Shown here: positions 46,762 to 53,965 of the stretch, one piece after another
Layout of the letters: each line of letters starts with the position of its first letter
Position numbering within the stretch: position 1 is the first letter of the stretch
DNA from: CAXMST01 sp038206985
Lineage (GTDB): Bacteria; Actinomycetota; Thermoleophilia; Solirubrobacterales; 70-9
DNA: 64,000 bases
NCBI GenBank assembly: GCA_038206985.1
Contig: JBBRAH010000014.1
Location: 1-64,000, forward strand
Reading direction: 5' to 3'
The notes under the pieces: generated by a model
Told to the model about the DNA's origin: nothing
Seen by the model: only the letters and a program-made list of their open reading frames with translations
Databases searched by the model: none
Translations under genes and position numbers: made by a program

Positions 46762-46778
46762 GTGAAAATGATGTGAAC
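46762..46778 (-). promoter_or_regulatory. PHO-box-like site upstream of pstS
   Basis: On the minus strand, GTTCAC (46778-46773) and TTTCAC (46767-46762) are spaced by 11 nt, the periodicity of PhoB/PhoP boxes. It is in the gap between the response-regulator stop and pstS, correctly placed for activating the pst operon. Confidence 0.7.
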
Positions 46779-46834
46779 GGCCACCGTCGGCAGCGGTCAC
46801 AGGCACATCCGGGCGCTGCCGAAACGCCCGGATC

Positions 46835-47647
46835 TCAGGCTTCGGCGCGCACGGGAGGTGCTTCGACGACTGTGACGCTCTCGGCGACGGTTGCCGCAGG
46901 GTCAGTCGTTGCTCCTCGAGCGACGGGCTCGGAGGTGTTCTCCTCGGCCTCGAAGCGGTAGCCGATGCCGAAATGGGTGTGTATGTAGTTCCAGCCAGAA
47001 GACTGTCGCTGGATCTTCGAGCGCAGCTTGCGAACGAAGACATCCACTGAGCGATCTCCGTGTGCCATCTCATAGCCCCAGACACGGCGATAGATCTCCT
47101 CACGCTCCAGCACCTTGCCGGCAGCCTCGGTCAGCGTGTTGAGCAACTCGAACTCACGGCGGGTGAGATCGAGTGTGCGTCCCGCGACATAGGCTTGAAA
47201 CTGGTCGCTGCGGACCTCGACCTCGCCAATGACCATCGGCCCCTGCTCGTTATCGGGCCGGGCGCGACGCCGACGGCGAACGACGGCCTCGACCCTGGCC
47301 ATTACCTCTTCAGGGTGGCAGGGCTTGGCGATCCAGTCATCAGCACCGATGCGTAGGGCGCGCACGCGCTGCGCGACGGTCGAATCCTGCCCCAGGACGA
47401 TGATGCCGAGCCCGGGCATCAGACCCGAGACCCGCTCGAGAAACTCCCAGCCGTCCTCGTGGCCGAGAACGCTGAGGTCAACCAGCAGGGCATTGAGCTT
47501 CATCTTCACGAGCTCCACGGCCGGTGCTCCGCTGGGCAGGACACGGTGCTCCCAGCCGGCGGCATCGAGCCGCTTGCCGAGGACCTTGAGGAAGGATGTG
47601 TCACGGTCGACGACCGCGATTCTGACTGTTCCGCGCTGGGCGCTCAT
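46835..47647 (-). CDS. OmpR/PhoB-type response regulator (orphan)
   Basis: A 270-residue regulator. The receiver domain (about residues 8-125) has VVDRD as acidic pocket, the phospho-acceptor Asp in ALLVDLSVLG and the Lys in AKPCHPEEV. The winged-helix domain (about 145-235) has LDLTRREFELLNTL and DRSVDVFVRKLRSKI. The C-terminal 35 residues are Val/Ala/Glu-rich and probably disordered. No histidine kinase is adjacent. Its place beside pstS and a PHO-box-like site suggests that it may be the phosphate-response regulator, though the name phoP/phoB is not proven. Start chosen at MSAQRGTVRIAV. Confidence 0.88.
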   Translation of the reverse strand: MSAQRGTVRIAVVDRDTSFLKVLGKRLDAAGWEHRVLPSGAPAVELVKMKLNALLVDLSVLGHEDGWEFLERVSGLMPGLGIIVLGQDSTVAQRVRALRIGADDWIAKPCHPEEVMARVEAVVRRRRRARPDNEQGPMVIGEVEVRSDQFQAYVAGRTLDLTRREFELLNTLTEAAGKVLEREEIYRRVWGYEMAHGDRSVDVFVRKLRSKIQRQSSGWNYIHTHFGIGYRFEAEENTSEPVARGATTDPAATVAESVTVVEAPPVRAEA

Positions 47648-47731
47648 AAGCAGGGGCCAGTCGGGGTTGCGAACCGGCTCGCGTCCCATGGTACCCGTCC
47701 GGCGGGCGACCGGCACAGAGCGCGATGGCTT

Positions 47732-47748
47732 GTTCACAGCTTGTTCAC
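47732..47748 (+). promoter_or_regulatory. PHO-box-like site beside the response-regulator gene
   Basis: Two perfect GTTCAC hexamers at 47732-47737 and 47743-47748 with an 11-nt period, flanked by TTGTTCAC duplication. It lies 85 bp upstream of the regulator start (minus strand) and 232 bp before the small membrane protein gene at 47980. The hexamers read toward the plus-strand gene. The remainder of the 332-bp gap shows nothing else I recognise. Confidence 0.65.
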
Positions 47749-47979
47749 AAGCCGGTCTCCGGATCTTCACGCTCGCAGGCGTTTTACCGATCAGAGTTGC
47801 GATCACCGCGAGATCCTCTCTCGTGCAGCGCACGGCCTACTCCCTGCCCCAGGTCGTGCGCTTCTCCTTCAGGGCCCGGTGACGCAACAGCTCGCCGGAC
47901 CCGCAGAGCCATCCTCCGCACCACCGGGGGCGGCTCCCTGCTCCACCCGGCAAGACAGCACTCCGGTAGAGTCCGCGCC

Positions 47980-48246
47980 GTGAATCCGACCCACAAGTTC
48001 GTCGCCCGCATCGTCGCGCTCACCGGCCTTGCACTTGCCGCCACATTGGTGCCGGCCTCCGCGGCCTTCGCCGCCGACGGCGAAGGCCTCGTCGGCCGCA
48101 CCACGGACTTCGAGATCACGATGTGGGGCTTCGGCGTGATCGCGCTCTTCATGATCCTCCCGATCGTGCTCTCCCTCATCCAGCACAGGCTGGACACCCG
48201 CAAGGAGCGGGCCCGGGAGCAGCTCGATCGGGTCCGCAAGCCGTAG
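47980..48246 (+). CDS. small exported single-helix membrane protein
   Basis: An 88-residue protein beginning with GTG. It has a signal peptide (RIVALTGLALAATLV..., cleavage near AFA), a short extracytoplasmic segment DGEGLVGRTTDFE, one transmembrane helix (FGVIALFMILPIVLSLI) and a short basic cytoplasmic tail. No family is recognised. The gene stands alone, divergent from the response regulator, with a PHO-box-like site in between. Confidence 0.7.
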   Translation: MNPTHKFVARIVALTGLALAATLVPASAAFAADGEGLVGRTTDFEITMWGFGVIALFMILPIVLSLIQHRLDTRKERAREQLDRVRKP

Positions 48247-48381
48247 GGCTCGTTCGGGGTTTGTCCGGACGGCCGAGGGTTCGGTGCGCCCGGCGGGACG
48301 TTTGCGGTGAGGGAGTGAGAAGGAGGGCCGGCTGCCGGCCGTCCCGGTGGTCCCCGGGGCGCCGTTGGGCGGCAGATTCTC

Positions 48382-48430
48382 ACGAGACTGACATTTGACC
48401 GCTCCTATCGGAACAAAGTCAGTCTCGTGC
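48382..48430. repeat. 12-bp perfect inverted repeat
   Basis: CACGAGACTGAC (48382-48393) and GTCAGTCTCGTG (48419-48430) are exact complements across 25 nt. After a bulged base the pairing continues inward with TTTG and CAAA. It is in a 648-bp gene-free stretch, 136 bp after the small membrane protein. No U-run follows. It may be a terminator-like hairpin, a small-RNA structure or a protein-binding palindrome. Confidence 0.6.
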
Positions 48431-48633
48431 CCTCCTGGCGTTCTACCTCACACGGAACTGCAACGACCTGGAACGAATCTGAGACGAAACCTTCGAGTGG
48501 TCCCAACGGCCTGACCCTGGCCGCGGCAGCGTGGCCACCGTACGTCCCCCCTCACTGCAATACGGCGCCGGCGCAGACCACAACGGCCCCGCGCCCTGCA
48601 CACGCGCCCAACCCCGACTGTTAGCAACGCATG

Positions 48634-48649
48634 TGTGCGACCGGTCACA
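48634..48649. promoter_or_regulatory. CRP-like palindrome upstream of the second c-di-AMP riboswitch
   Basis: TGTGC-GACCGG-TCACA differs from the CRP-family consensus TGTGA-N6-TCACA by one base and is embedded in the longer symmetry ATGTGTG...CACACAT (48631-48652). It lies about 75 bp before the riboswitch. CRP-family control of a wall-hydrolase gene that also carries this riboswitch is known for rpfA in mycobacteria, so the pairing is plausible. Confidence 0.5.
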
Positions 48650-48706
48650 CATCCCTAACCGGGTGGCAGGTGCGGGGTTGGTGTCGGCGAACTGGACGTT
48701 TCCCTA

Positions 48707-48883
48707 TGCCTAGCCCGGTCGGATACCGGGGCGGGGGAACCAATTCGGGAGCGGCTGAGCTCAGCTGAGCACGCCGAACCCGCCGGGGCGAATCGGGTCC
48801 GCTCCTCCTTTGGGAGGGCCGGATCGGTAGCGCGAACCAAGAGGACTCACCGCGCGAGCCCGTCAGCTAACCCCGCAGGCGGA
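48707..48883 (+). promoter_or_regulatory. cyclic di-AMP riboswitch (ydaO-yuaA class), second copy
   Basis: The aptamer blocks appear in order: GCGGGGGAACCAA near 48731, CCGGGGCGAATCGG near 48783, and the hallmark GCCCGTCAGCTAACCCCGCA ending near 48877, followed by GGCGG. A short P1 can be drawn between TGCCT (48707-48711) and AGGCG (48877-48881). The purine-rich sequence at the 3' edge overlaps the region needed for ribosome binding. It precedes an M23 peptidase gene by 11 nt. Confidence 0.92.
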
Positions 48884-48894
48884 AGTGAGGACCC

Positions 48895-49533
48895 ATGCGT
48901 ACCAACCCCCACCGACCCCAGAAGCTGCTGCGCACGCTCGTGCTGAGCGTCGTGCTTGCCGCCCCGGCTGCCGCAATAGCTGCCGAGCCGGTCGAGGATG
49001 CGACGTCCTCGGGCGGCAAGACCCGAGCGACGGCTACCACCGATGACCGCGACGGTCTCCTGGCGAACACCTTCCCCGGCACCCGCGGTCCAATCAAGAA
49101 GCTGGTGGAGGAAGCCGGCCGGCCCGTGCACCCGGTCGCTACGGCCGTCGACTACGGCAACGAGCTCAACGCGTTCGGCAACGCGCGTGGGCGCCCGCAT
49201 GAGGGCCAGGACATCTTCGCGCCTGCCGGCACCAAGCTGGTCGCGGTGAGCGACACGGAGGTCGTGGATGGTGGCAGCGACGGTGGCCGGGGCAACTGGC
49301 TCTCGCTCTATGACCCCGAGCGGGATCAGACCTACAACTACTTTCACATGATCGCCCCGGCTGTGGTCGGCACCGGCGAGAAGGTCAATGCCGGCCGGAA
49401 GGTCGGCGAGCTGGGCTGCACCGGCTCCTGCTCAGGCGAGCACCTCCATTTCGAGATCCGCGAGGGCCGCGACCCCTACGGGACGGCGATCGATCCGCTG
49501 CCATTCCTGGGTAAGGCAGACGGAGCCGGCTGA
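48895..49533 (+). CDS. M23 family metallopeptidase (peptidoglycan endopeptidase)
   Basis: A 212-residue exported protein. Signal peptide to about residue 30 (ending AIAAE), then a linker and a LytM/M23 domain. The Zn ligands are His102 and Asp106 in GRPHEGQDIFAP, and His183/His185 lie in GEHLHFEIREG. It probably cleaves peptide cross-links of peptidoglycan. Translation begins directly after the c-di-AMP riboswitch, so it would be repressed when c-di-AMP is high. It is the second wall hydrolase in the window with this control. Confidence 0.92.
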   Translation: MRTNPHRPQKLLRTLVLSVVLAAPAAAIAAEPVEDATSSGGKTRATATTDDRDGLLANTFPGTRGPIKKLVEEAGRPVHPVATAVDYGNELNAFGNARGRPHEGQDIFAPAGTKLVAVSDTEVVDGGSDGGRGNWLSLYDPERDQTYNYFHMIAPAVVGTGEKVNAGRKVGELGCTGSCSGEHLHFEIREGRDPYGTAIDPLPFLGKADGAG

Positions 49534-49561
49534 GCGGGCGGGTTATCTAAGCTCGGGTCCA

Positions 49562-50218
49562 ATGGACGGGCCCGAGCAGATGCGGACGATCGGCGAGCTT
49601 CGGGTCGCCGCCGATCCCGCGGCCTGGGACGCGGCCGGGTTCGAGGTCAGCGACGGACTCACGCGGGTCGGCACGACCCCGATCCGCTTTCTCGGCCCCG
49701 ACGCCGGTCGCGGTCTACTCGGCTGGACACTCGATGGACCGGAAGGTCACGACTACGACGGGCTGCCGACCGACTTCACCGGTCCTTCCATCGAGGTGGT
49801 TCGCGGGAACCGGGGGCACCCGAACTCCGCCCTGGGCATCGACCATGTCGTCGTTTTCACGTCGGACCTCGAGCGAACGATCGCTGCGTTCGAGGCCGGC
49901 GGAGTTCGCTGCCGCCGGATTCGCGAGCTGGGGCCGCCCGAGGGGCAGCTCCGCCAGGCCTTCTTCCGTTTCGGATCCGTGATCGCCGAAGTCGTGCAGG
50001 TGTCTGAGAATCAAGCGGGGCCGGGTGGCAGCGCGCGCTTCTGGGGCCTGACGCTCGTCGTCGAGGACCTCGAGGGCGCGGTCGCGGATCTGGGCGAGCG
50101 GATCGGCACGATTCGTGACGCGGTCCAACCCGGACGGCGGATCGCCACCCTGCGCCGCGAGGCCGGGCTCGGTCTGCCTGTCGCCCTGATCTCCCCCGAG
50201 CCTGAGCCCGAGCCCTGA
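49562..50218 (+). CDS. VOC (glyoxalase/dioxygenase-like) superfamily protein
   Basis: A 218-residue protein with VOC-type betaalphabetabetabeta units: LGIDHVVVFTSDLERTIAAFEAGG (residues about 92-115) starts the recognisable unit, followed by FFRFGSVIAEVVQV and FWGLTLVVEDLEGAVADL. No complete metal triad is obvious, although the His of GIDHVV and the Glu of IAEVVQV are in the usual places. Function unknown. It starts 28 bp after the M23 peptidase and may share its transcript. Confidence 0.8.
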   Translation: MDGPEQMRTIGELRVAADPAAWDAAGFEVSDGLTRVGTTPIRFLGPDAGRGLLGWTLDGPEGHDYDGLPTDFTGPSIEVVRGNRGHPNSALGIDHVVVFTSDLERTIAAFEAGGVRCRRIRELGPPEGQLRQAFFRFGSVIAEVVQVSENQAGPGGSARFWGLTLVVEDLEGAVADLGERIGTIRDAVQPGRRIATLRREAGLGLPVALISPEPEPEP

Positions 50219-50227
50219 TCTCGCGAC

Positions 50228-51805
50228 CTATGCGGCCTTGATCAGGTCGGCGCCCTTCTCGGCGATCATGTACGTCGGCGCGTTGGTGTTGCCGCGGGTG
50301 ATCTTCGGCATCACGGAGGCATCGATCACGCGTAGCCCCTCGACGCCTCGCACCCTGAGCTGCGGATCAACGACGGCTGCGGCGCCCTTGCCCATCCGGC
50401 AGGTCCCCACCGGGTGGTAGAGCAGCTCGACCCGTTTGCGGATGTCGGCCTCGAACTCGGCGTCGCTCTCGACGTCGGGGCCCGGGAAGATCTCCCGGCC
50501 GGTGATCCCGGCCAACGGCTCCGTCGCGGCGAGCTCCCGCGCCTGCTTCATGCTGAACACGAGCGCGGCCATGTCGTCGGGCTCGGTCAGGTAGTTGCCC
50601 AGGATCGACGGCTTGGCCGACGGGTCGGCGGAGCGCAGCTTCACCCGGCCGCGCGACTTCGGAGCGATCAACACCGATCCGATCGAGTACGCGTGCTTGT
50701 CGTAGGTGTCCTGCCCGTGCTCGGAGAAGTAGGCAGGCGCGAGGTGATACTGGAGGTCCGGAGCCGCGGCCTCGCGGTCGTAGCGGGTCCAGAGGAAGGC
50801 CTCCGCCACGGTCGAACTCAGCGGTCCGGTGCCGTGGCGCAGGTATTCGAGCACGGCGCCGGGCTTCTCGGCGTTGAGCAGTGACTCCTCCATCGTCGAG
50901 TCCCAGATCTGCATCATGTACGGGTGGTCGTGCAGGTTCTCGCCGACGGCCGGGAGGTCAACCTTCGCCTCGATGCCGAGCGGCCGCAGATCGTCAGCGG
51001 CGCCGATCCCGGAGAGCTGCAGCAGCTGCGGGGAGCCGATGGTGCCTGCCGAGAGGATCACCTCAGCACCGGCGGTGGCGATCGCGACCGTGCCGCTCCG
51101 CCCCTTCGTGTAGCGGACCCCGATCGCGCGGTCGCCGCTCATCTCGACTCCGAGCACCGTCGCGCCGGTCACGATCGTCAGATTCGGCCGGCCCTTCGCC
51201 GGGCGCAGGAAGGCATCCGCCGCGCTCCAGCGTCGGCCGTTCTTCTGGGTCGTCTGCACGGAGCAGATGCCGTTGGGCTCGCCGTCGTTGTAGTCGGGGT
51301 CGAGCGGGAAGTCCCGCGCCTGGGCCGCCTCGATCATCAAGTTGGTGATCTTGCTCGGGCTGACCGGGTCGGCGACGTTGAGCGTTCCGGAGGTGCCGTG
51401 GCTGGACCCCGGATCTCCCTCCCTGCGCTCGGAGCGCTGGAAGTAGGGCAGGACCTCCTCCCAGCTCCAGCCCTCGCAACCGTCCGCCGCCCAGCCGTCG
51501 TAGTCGGCCGCGCAGCCACGCACGTAGAGCATCGCGTTCATCGAACTCGAGCCGCCGAGGCTCTTGCCCCGCGGCACGTAGAGGGAGCGATCGTCACAGC
51601 CGGGCTCGGGGTCGGTGGAGTAGTTCCAGTCGAGCTTCGTCTTGAACTGCTGGGCGAAGGCTGCCGGAATCTTGATCTTGGGCGAGCGGTCCTTGCCGCC
51701 GGCCTCGATCAGCAGGACGTTGCGGCTGCGGTCCTCGCTCAGGCGATTCGCCAGCACGCAACCCGCGGAGCCGGCCCCGACGATCACGTAGTCATAGGTC
51801 GTCAT
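50228..51805 (-). CDS. GMC family FAD-dependent oxidoreductase (choline dehydrogenase-like)
   Basis: A 525-residue flavoprotein. The FAD-binding YVIVGAGSAGCVLANRLSED is at the N-terminus. GKSLGGSSSMNAMLYVRG and the second GMC signature GTIGSPQLLQLSGIG follow. The catalytic His is in YHPVGTCRMG and an Asn/His pair in KITRGNTNAPTYM. Members oxidise choline, alkanols or aromatic alcohols; the substrate is not determinable. The ATG at 51805 starts directly before the dinucleotide fold. It is divergent from the glycosyltransferase-PHP gene. Confidence 0.92.
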   Translation of the reverse strand: MTTYDYVIVGAGSAGCVLANRLSEDRSRNVLLIEAGGKDRSPKIKIPAAFAQQFKTKLDWNYSTDPEPGCDDRSLYVPRGKSLGGSSSMNAMLYVRGCAADYDGWAADGCEGWSWEEVLPYFQRSERREGDPGSSHGTSGTLNVADPVSPSKITNLMIEAAQARDFPLDPDYNDGEPNGICSVQTTQKNGRRWSAADAFLRPAKGRPNLTIVTGATVLGVEMSGDRAIGVRYTKGRSGTVAIATAGAEVILSAGTIGSPQLLQLSGIGAADDLRPLGIEAKVDLPAVGENLHDHPYMMQIWDSTMEESLLNAEKPGAVLEYLRHGTGPLSSTVAEAFLWTRYDREAAAPDLQYHLAPAYFSEHGQDTYDKHAYSIGSVLIAPKSRGRVKLRSADPSAKPSILGNYLTEPDDMAALVFSMKQARELAATEPLAGITGREIFPGPDVESDAEFEADIRKRVELLYHPVGTCRMGKGAAAVVDPQLRVRGVEGLRVIDASVMPKITRGNTNAPTYMIAEKGADLIKAA

Positions 51806-51918
51806 CGAATCTCTCTCTCGCTGTAATAGGCCTGTGGACCTCATCGTATGGGCCCGGCATCGTCGTCCGCAGCGCAGCCGGTGAGGGCAGGCCGGGCGAG
51901 GACAACTATCCTGCCCCC

Positions 51919-53949
51919 GTGGCTTCAACGCAGCGCCTCACGATCGCCCAGGTCACCCCATATACCTGGGGTCCGCACGACGAAGCCAACGAGTTCGTGG
52001 CCCGCTCCTCCGAGGCGCTCGCCGCTCGGGGTCACCGCGTCGTGGTCGCCGCACCGGGCGGCACCCGCGCCCAGATGCGGGAGGCCAAGCGCGCCATCGA
52101 GGCGGCCCGTGAGGACGAGAGCGCCCTGTTCGGCGACGGTTTCGACGGCGCGCGGATCGGCGCTGACGGTCCCGCCGTGGTCTCCCTCGGTCAGGGCATC
52201 CCGATGCCCCGCGGACCCAAGCCCCGGGCCGCTCCCTTCCCGCTCGATGTGGCCGGCAATCTGGAGGCACTGCTGAGCGCGATCGACTTCGACGTGGTCC
52301 ATGTCCACGATCCGTTCGCGCCGAGCGCCTCCTCGGCGGCGCTGCGCCACTCCTGGGCCCTCAACGTCGGCAGCTTCCACGAGCCGACCGAGAGAATCCT
52401 CTCCACGCAGGTGGCACGCCCACTTGTCGAGGTGTTCCTCGGCCGCCTCGACGCCCGGACGGTGATCGGCGATGCCACCGGTGAGCTGATGGGCCGCTTC
52501 TTCCCGGGCAAGTACGAGACCGTCCCCGGCGGCGCAAGGCCGACAACGGCCTCCTGGCCCTTTCCGGAGCCGGGCGCCGGAGATGATGGCCCTCTGCGGA
52601 TCGTCTACTGCGCGCACGAGGAGCGGGGCGCGCTGCGCCTGATGATCCGCGCGCTGCGCAAGCTCCCGCTCGACCAGGACTGGGAAGCCGTCGTGTGGCT
52701 GCCGGATGCGGCCGTATCCGCGCCCCGCCTCAACCGGCGCCTCGCCGAGCGAATCCGGTTCCTGCGTCCCGCCGACAGCGCCGCCGAGCCGCTGATCGCC
52801 GGTGCCGATGTCATCTGCCTGGCTTCCGGAGGGCCGCGCCCCGCCCCCGGGCTGATCCGCCAGGCCTTCGCCGGGAGCACCACTCCGATCATCTCCAGGA
52901 TCGACCCCTACACCGAGCAGGTCGGCGATGACGGCCCCGGGCTCGCTTTCATGCCGGGCGATGAGATCACGCTGGCGGGCCAACTCGAGCGCCTGATCAG
53001 CGAGTCGGGCTCGCCGCTGCGCGAGGAGCTGACCGGCGTCGCGGGCGCTGCGGCCCGTAGCTGGGATGAGGTCGCCGATGACCTCGAGCGAATCTACGAC
53101 GGCGTCTGCGCGCTGCGCCACGACCCAAGCGGCGACGTGGCGATCCGCAAGCGGATCAGCGCCCGAGCGACGATCGACTGCGACCTGCACATGCACACCG
53201 ACCACTCGCACGACTGCGCCACCCCGGTCGAGCTGCTCCTCGAGACGGCGAAGGATCGCGGCATGGGAGCGATCGCGATCACCGACCACAACGAGATCAG
53301 CGGCGCGCTCGCAGCGCGTGAGGCCGCCGAGCGCGAGGGCGGGATCAAGGTGATCGTCGGCGAGGAGGTCAAGACAGCCGAACAGGGCGAAGTGATCGGC
53401 CTGTTCCTCGAAGAGAAGATCGAGAAAGGCATGACGATGGAGCAAACGATCGCCGAGATCCGTCGCCAGGGCGGGCTCGTCTACGTCCCCCACCCCTTCG
53501 ACCGGCTGCACTCGGTCCCCGACTACGAACACCTGCTCGCGATCGTCTCCGAGATCGACATTCTCGAGGTGTTCAACCCGCGCGTCGCGTTCAGCCCGTT
53601 CAACGACGAGGCCGAGCGCTTCGCAGCCAAGTATCGAATCATCCCCGGCGCCGGCTCCGACGGTCATGTGGCGCAGGCGCTCGGCAGCGTGCGCATCCGG
53701 CTGCGGGACTTCGACGGCCCCGCCGAGTTCCTCGAGGCCATGCGCTCGGCCGACATCGTGCGCAAGCACAAGAACCTGGTCTACGTACAGGCACTCAAAT
53801 GGATGCAGGCCGCCAGCGGTCAGGCCGGCGGCCGCAAGGACGTGCGCAACCCACAGCCCGCCCGCGGCGGGCGCAGACACGAGACCAAGCGGGCCCGATC
53901 GCCCCGCCGCGACGGCCCCGGGGGCTCCAGCGGCAACGGCAAGACTTGA
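51919..53949 (+). CDS. glycosyltransferase / PHP-domain fusion protein (glycosyltransferase first)
   Basis: A 676-residue two-domain protein. Residues about 1-395 are a GT-B glycosyltransferase (GT4 type) with IAQVTPYTWGPHDEANEFV, VVHVHDPFAPSASS and RIVYCAHEERGALRLMIRAL. Residues about 415-620 are a PHP phosphoesterase domain with DLHMHTDHSHDC (His424, His426), ITDHNEISG, GEEVKTAEQGEVIGLFL, YVPHPFD and GAGSDGHVAQALG. The last 40 residues are a basic Arg/Gly/Ser-rich tail. The domain order is the reverse of the protein at 31148-33508. GTG start. A UDG-like gene follows 16 bp later. Substrate unknown. Confidence 0.88.
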   Translation: MASTQRLTIAQVTPYTWGPHDEANEFVARSSEALAARGHRVVVAAPGGTRAQMREAKRAIEAAREDESALFGDGFDGARIGADGPAVVSLGQGIPMPRGPKPRAAPFPLDVAGNLEALLSAIDFDVVHVHDPFAPSASSAALRHSWALNVGSFHEPTERILSTQVARPLVEVFLGRLDARTVIGDATGELMGRFFPGKYETVPGGARPTTASWPFPEPGAGDDGPLRIVYCAHEERGALRLMIRALRKLPLDQDWEAVVWLPDAAVSAPRLNRRLAERIRFLRPADSAAEPLIAGADVICLASGGPRPAPGLIRQAFAGSTTPIISRIDPYTEQVGDDGPGLAFMPGDEITLAGQLERLISESGSPLREELTGVAGAAARSWDEVADDLERIYDGVCALRHDPSGDVAIRKRISARATIDCDLHMHTDHSHDCATPVELLLETAKDRGMGAIAITDHNEISGALAAREAAEREGGIKVIVGEEVKTAEQGEVIGLFLEEKIEKGMTMEQTIAEIRRQGGLVYVPHPFDRLHSVPDYEHLLAIVSEIDILEVFNPRVAFSPFNDEAERFAAKYRIIPGAGSDGHVAQALGSVRIRLRDFDGPAEFLEAMRSADIVRKHKNLVYVQALKWMQAASGQAGGRKDVRNPQPARGGRRHETKRARSPRRDGPGGSSGNGKT

Positions 53950-53965
53950 TTCACGGAGGCATAAC

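Noticed and set aside
28859..47833. Possible genomic island acquired by transfer
   Set aside because: No integrase, transposase, direct terminal repeats, tRNA boundary or change in base composition is visible.
48431..48633. Short open frames before the second riboswitch
   Set aside because: No start with a ribosome-binding site, no motif, and they overlap one another on both strands.
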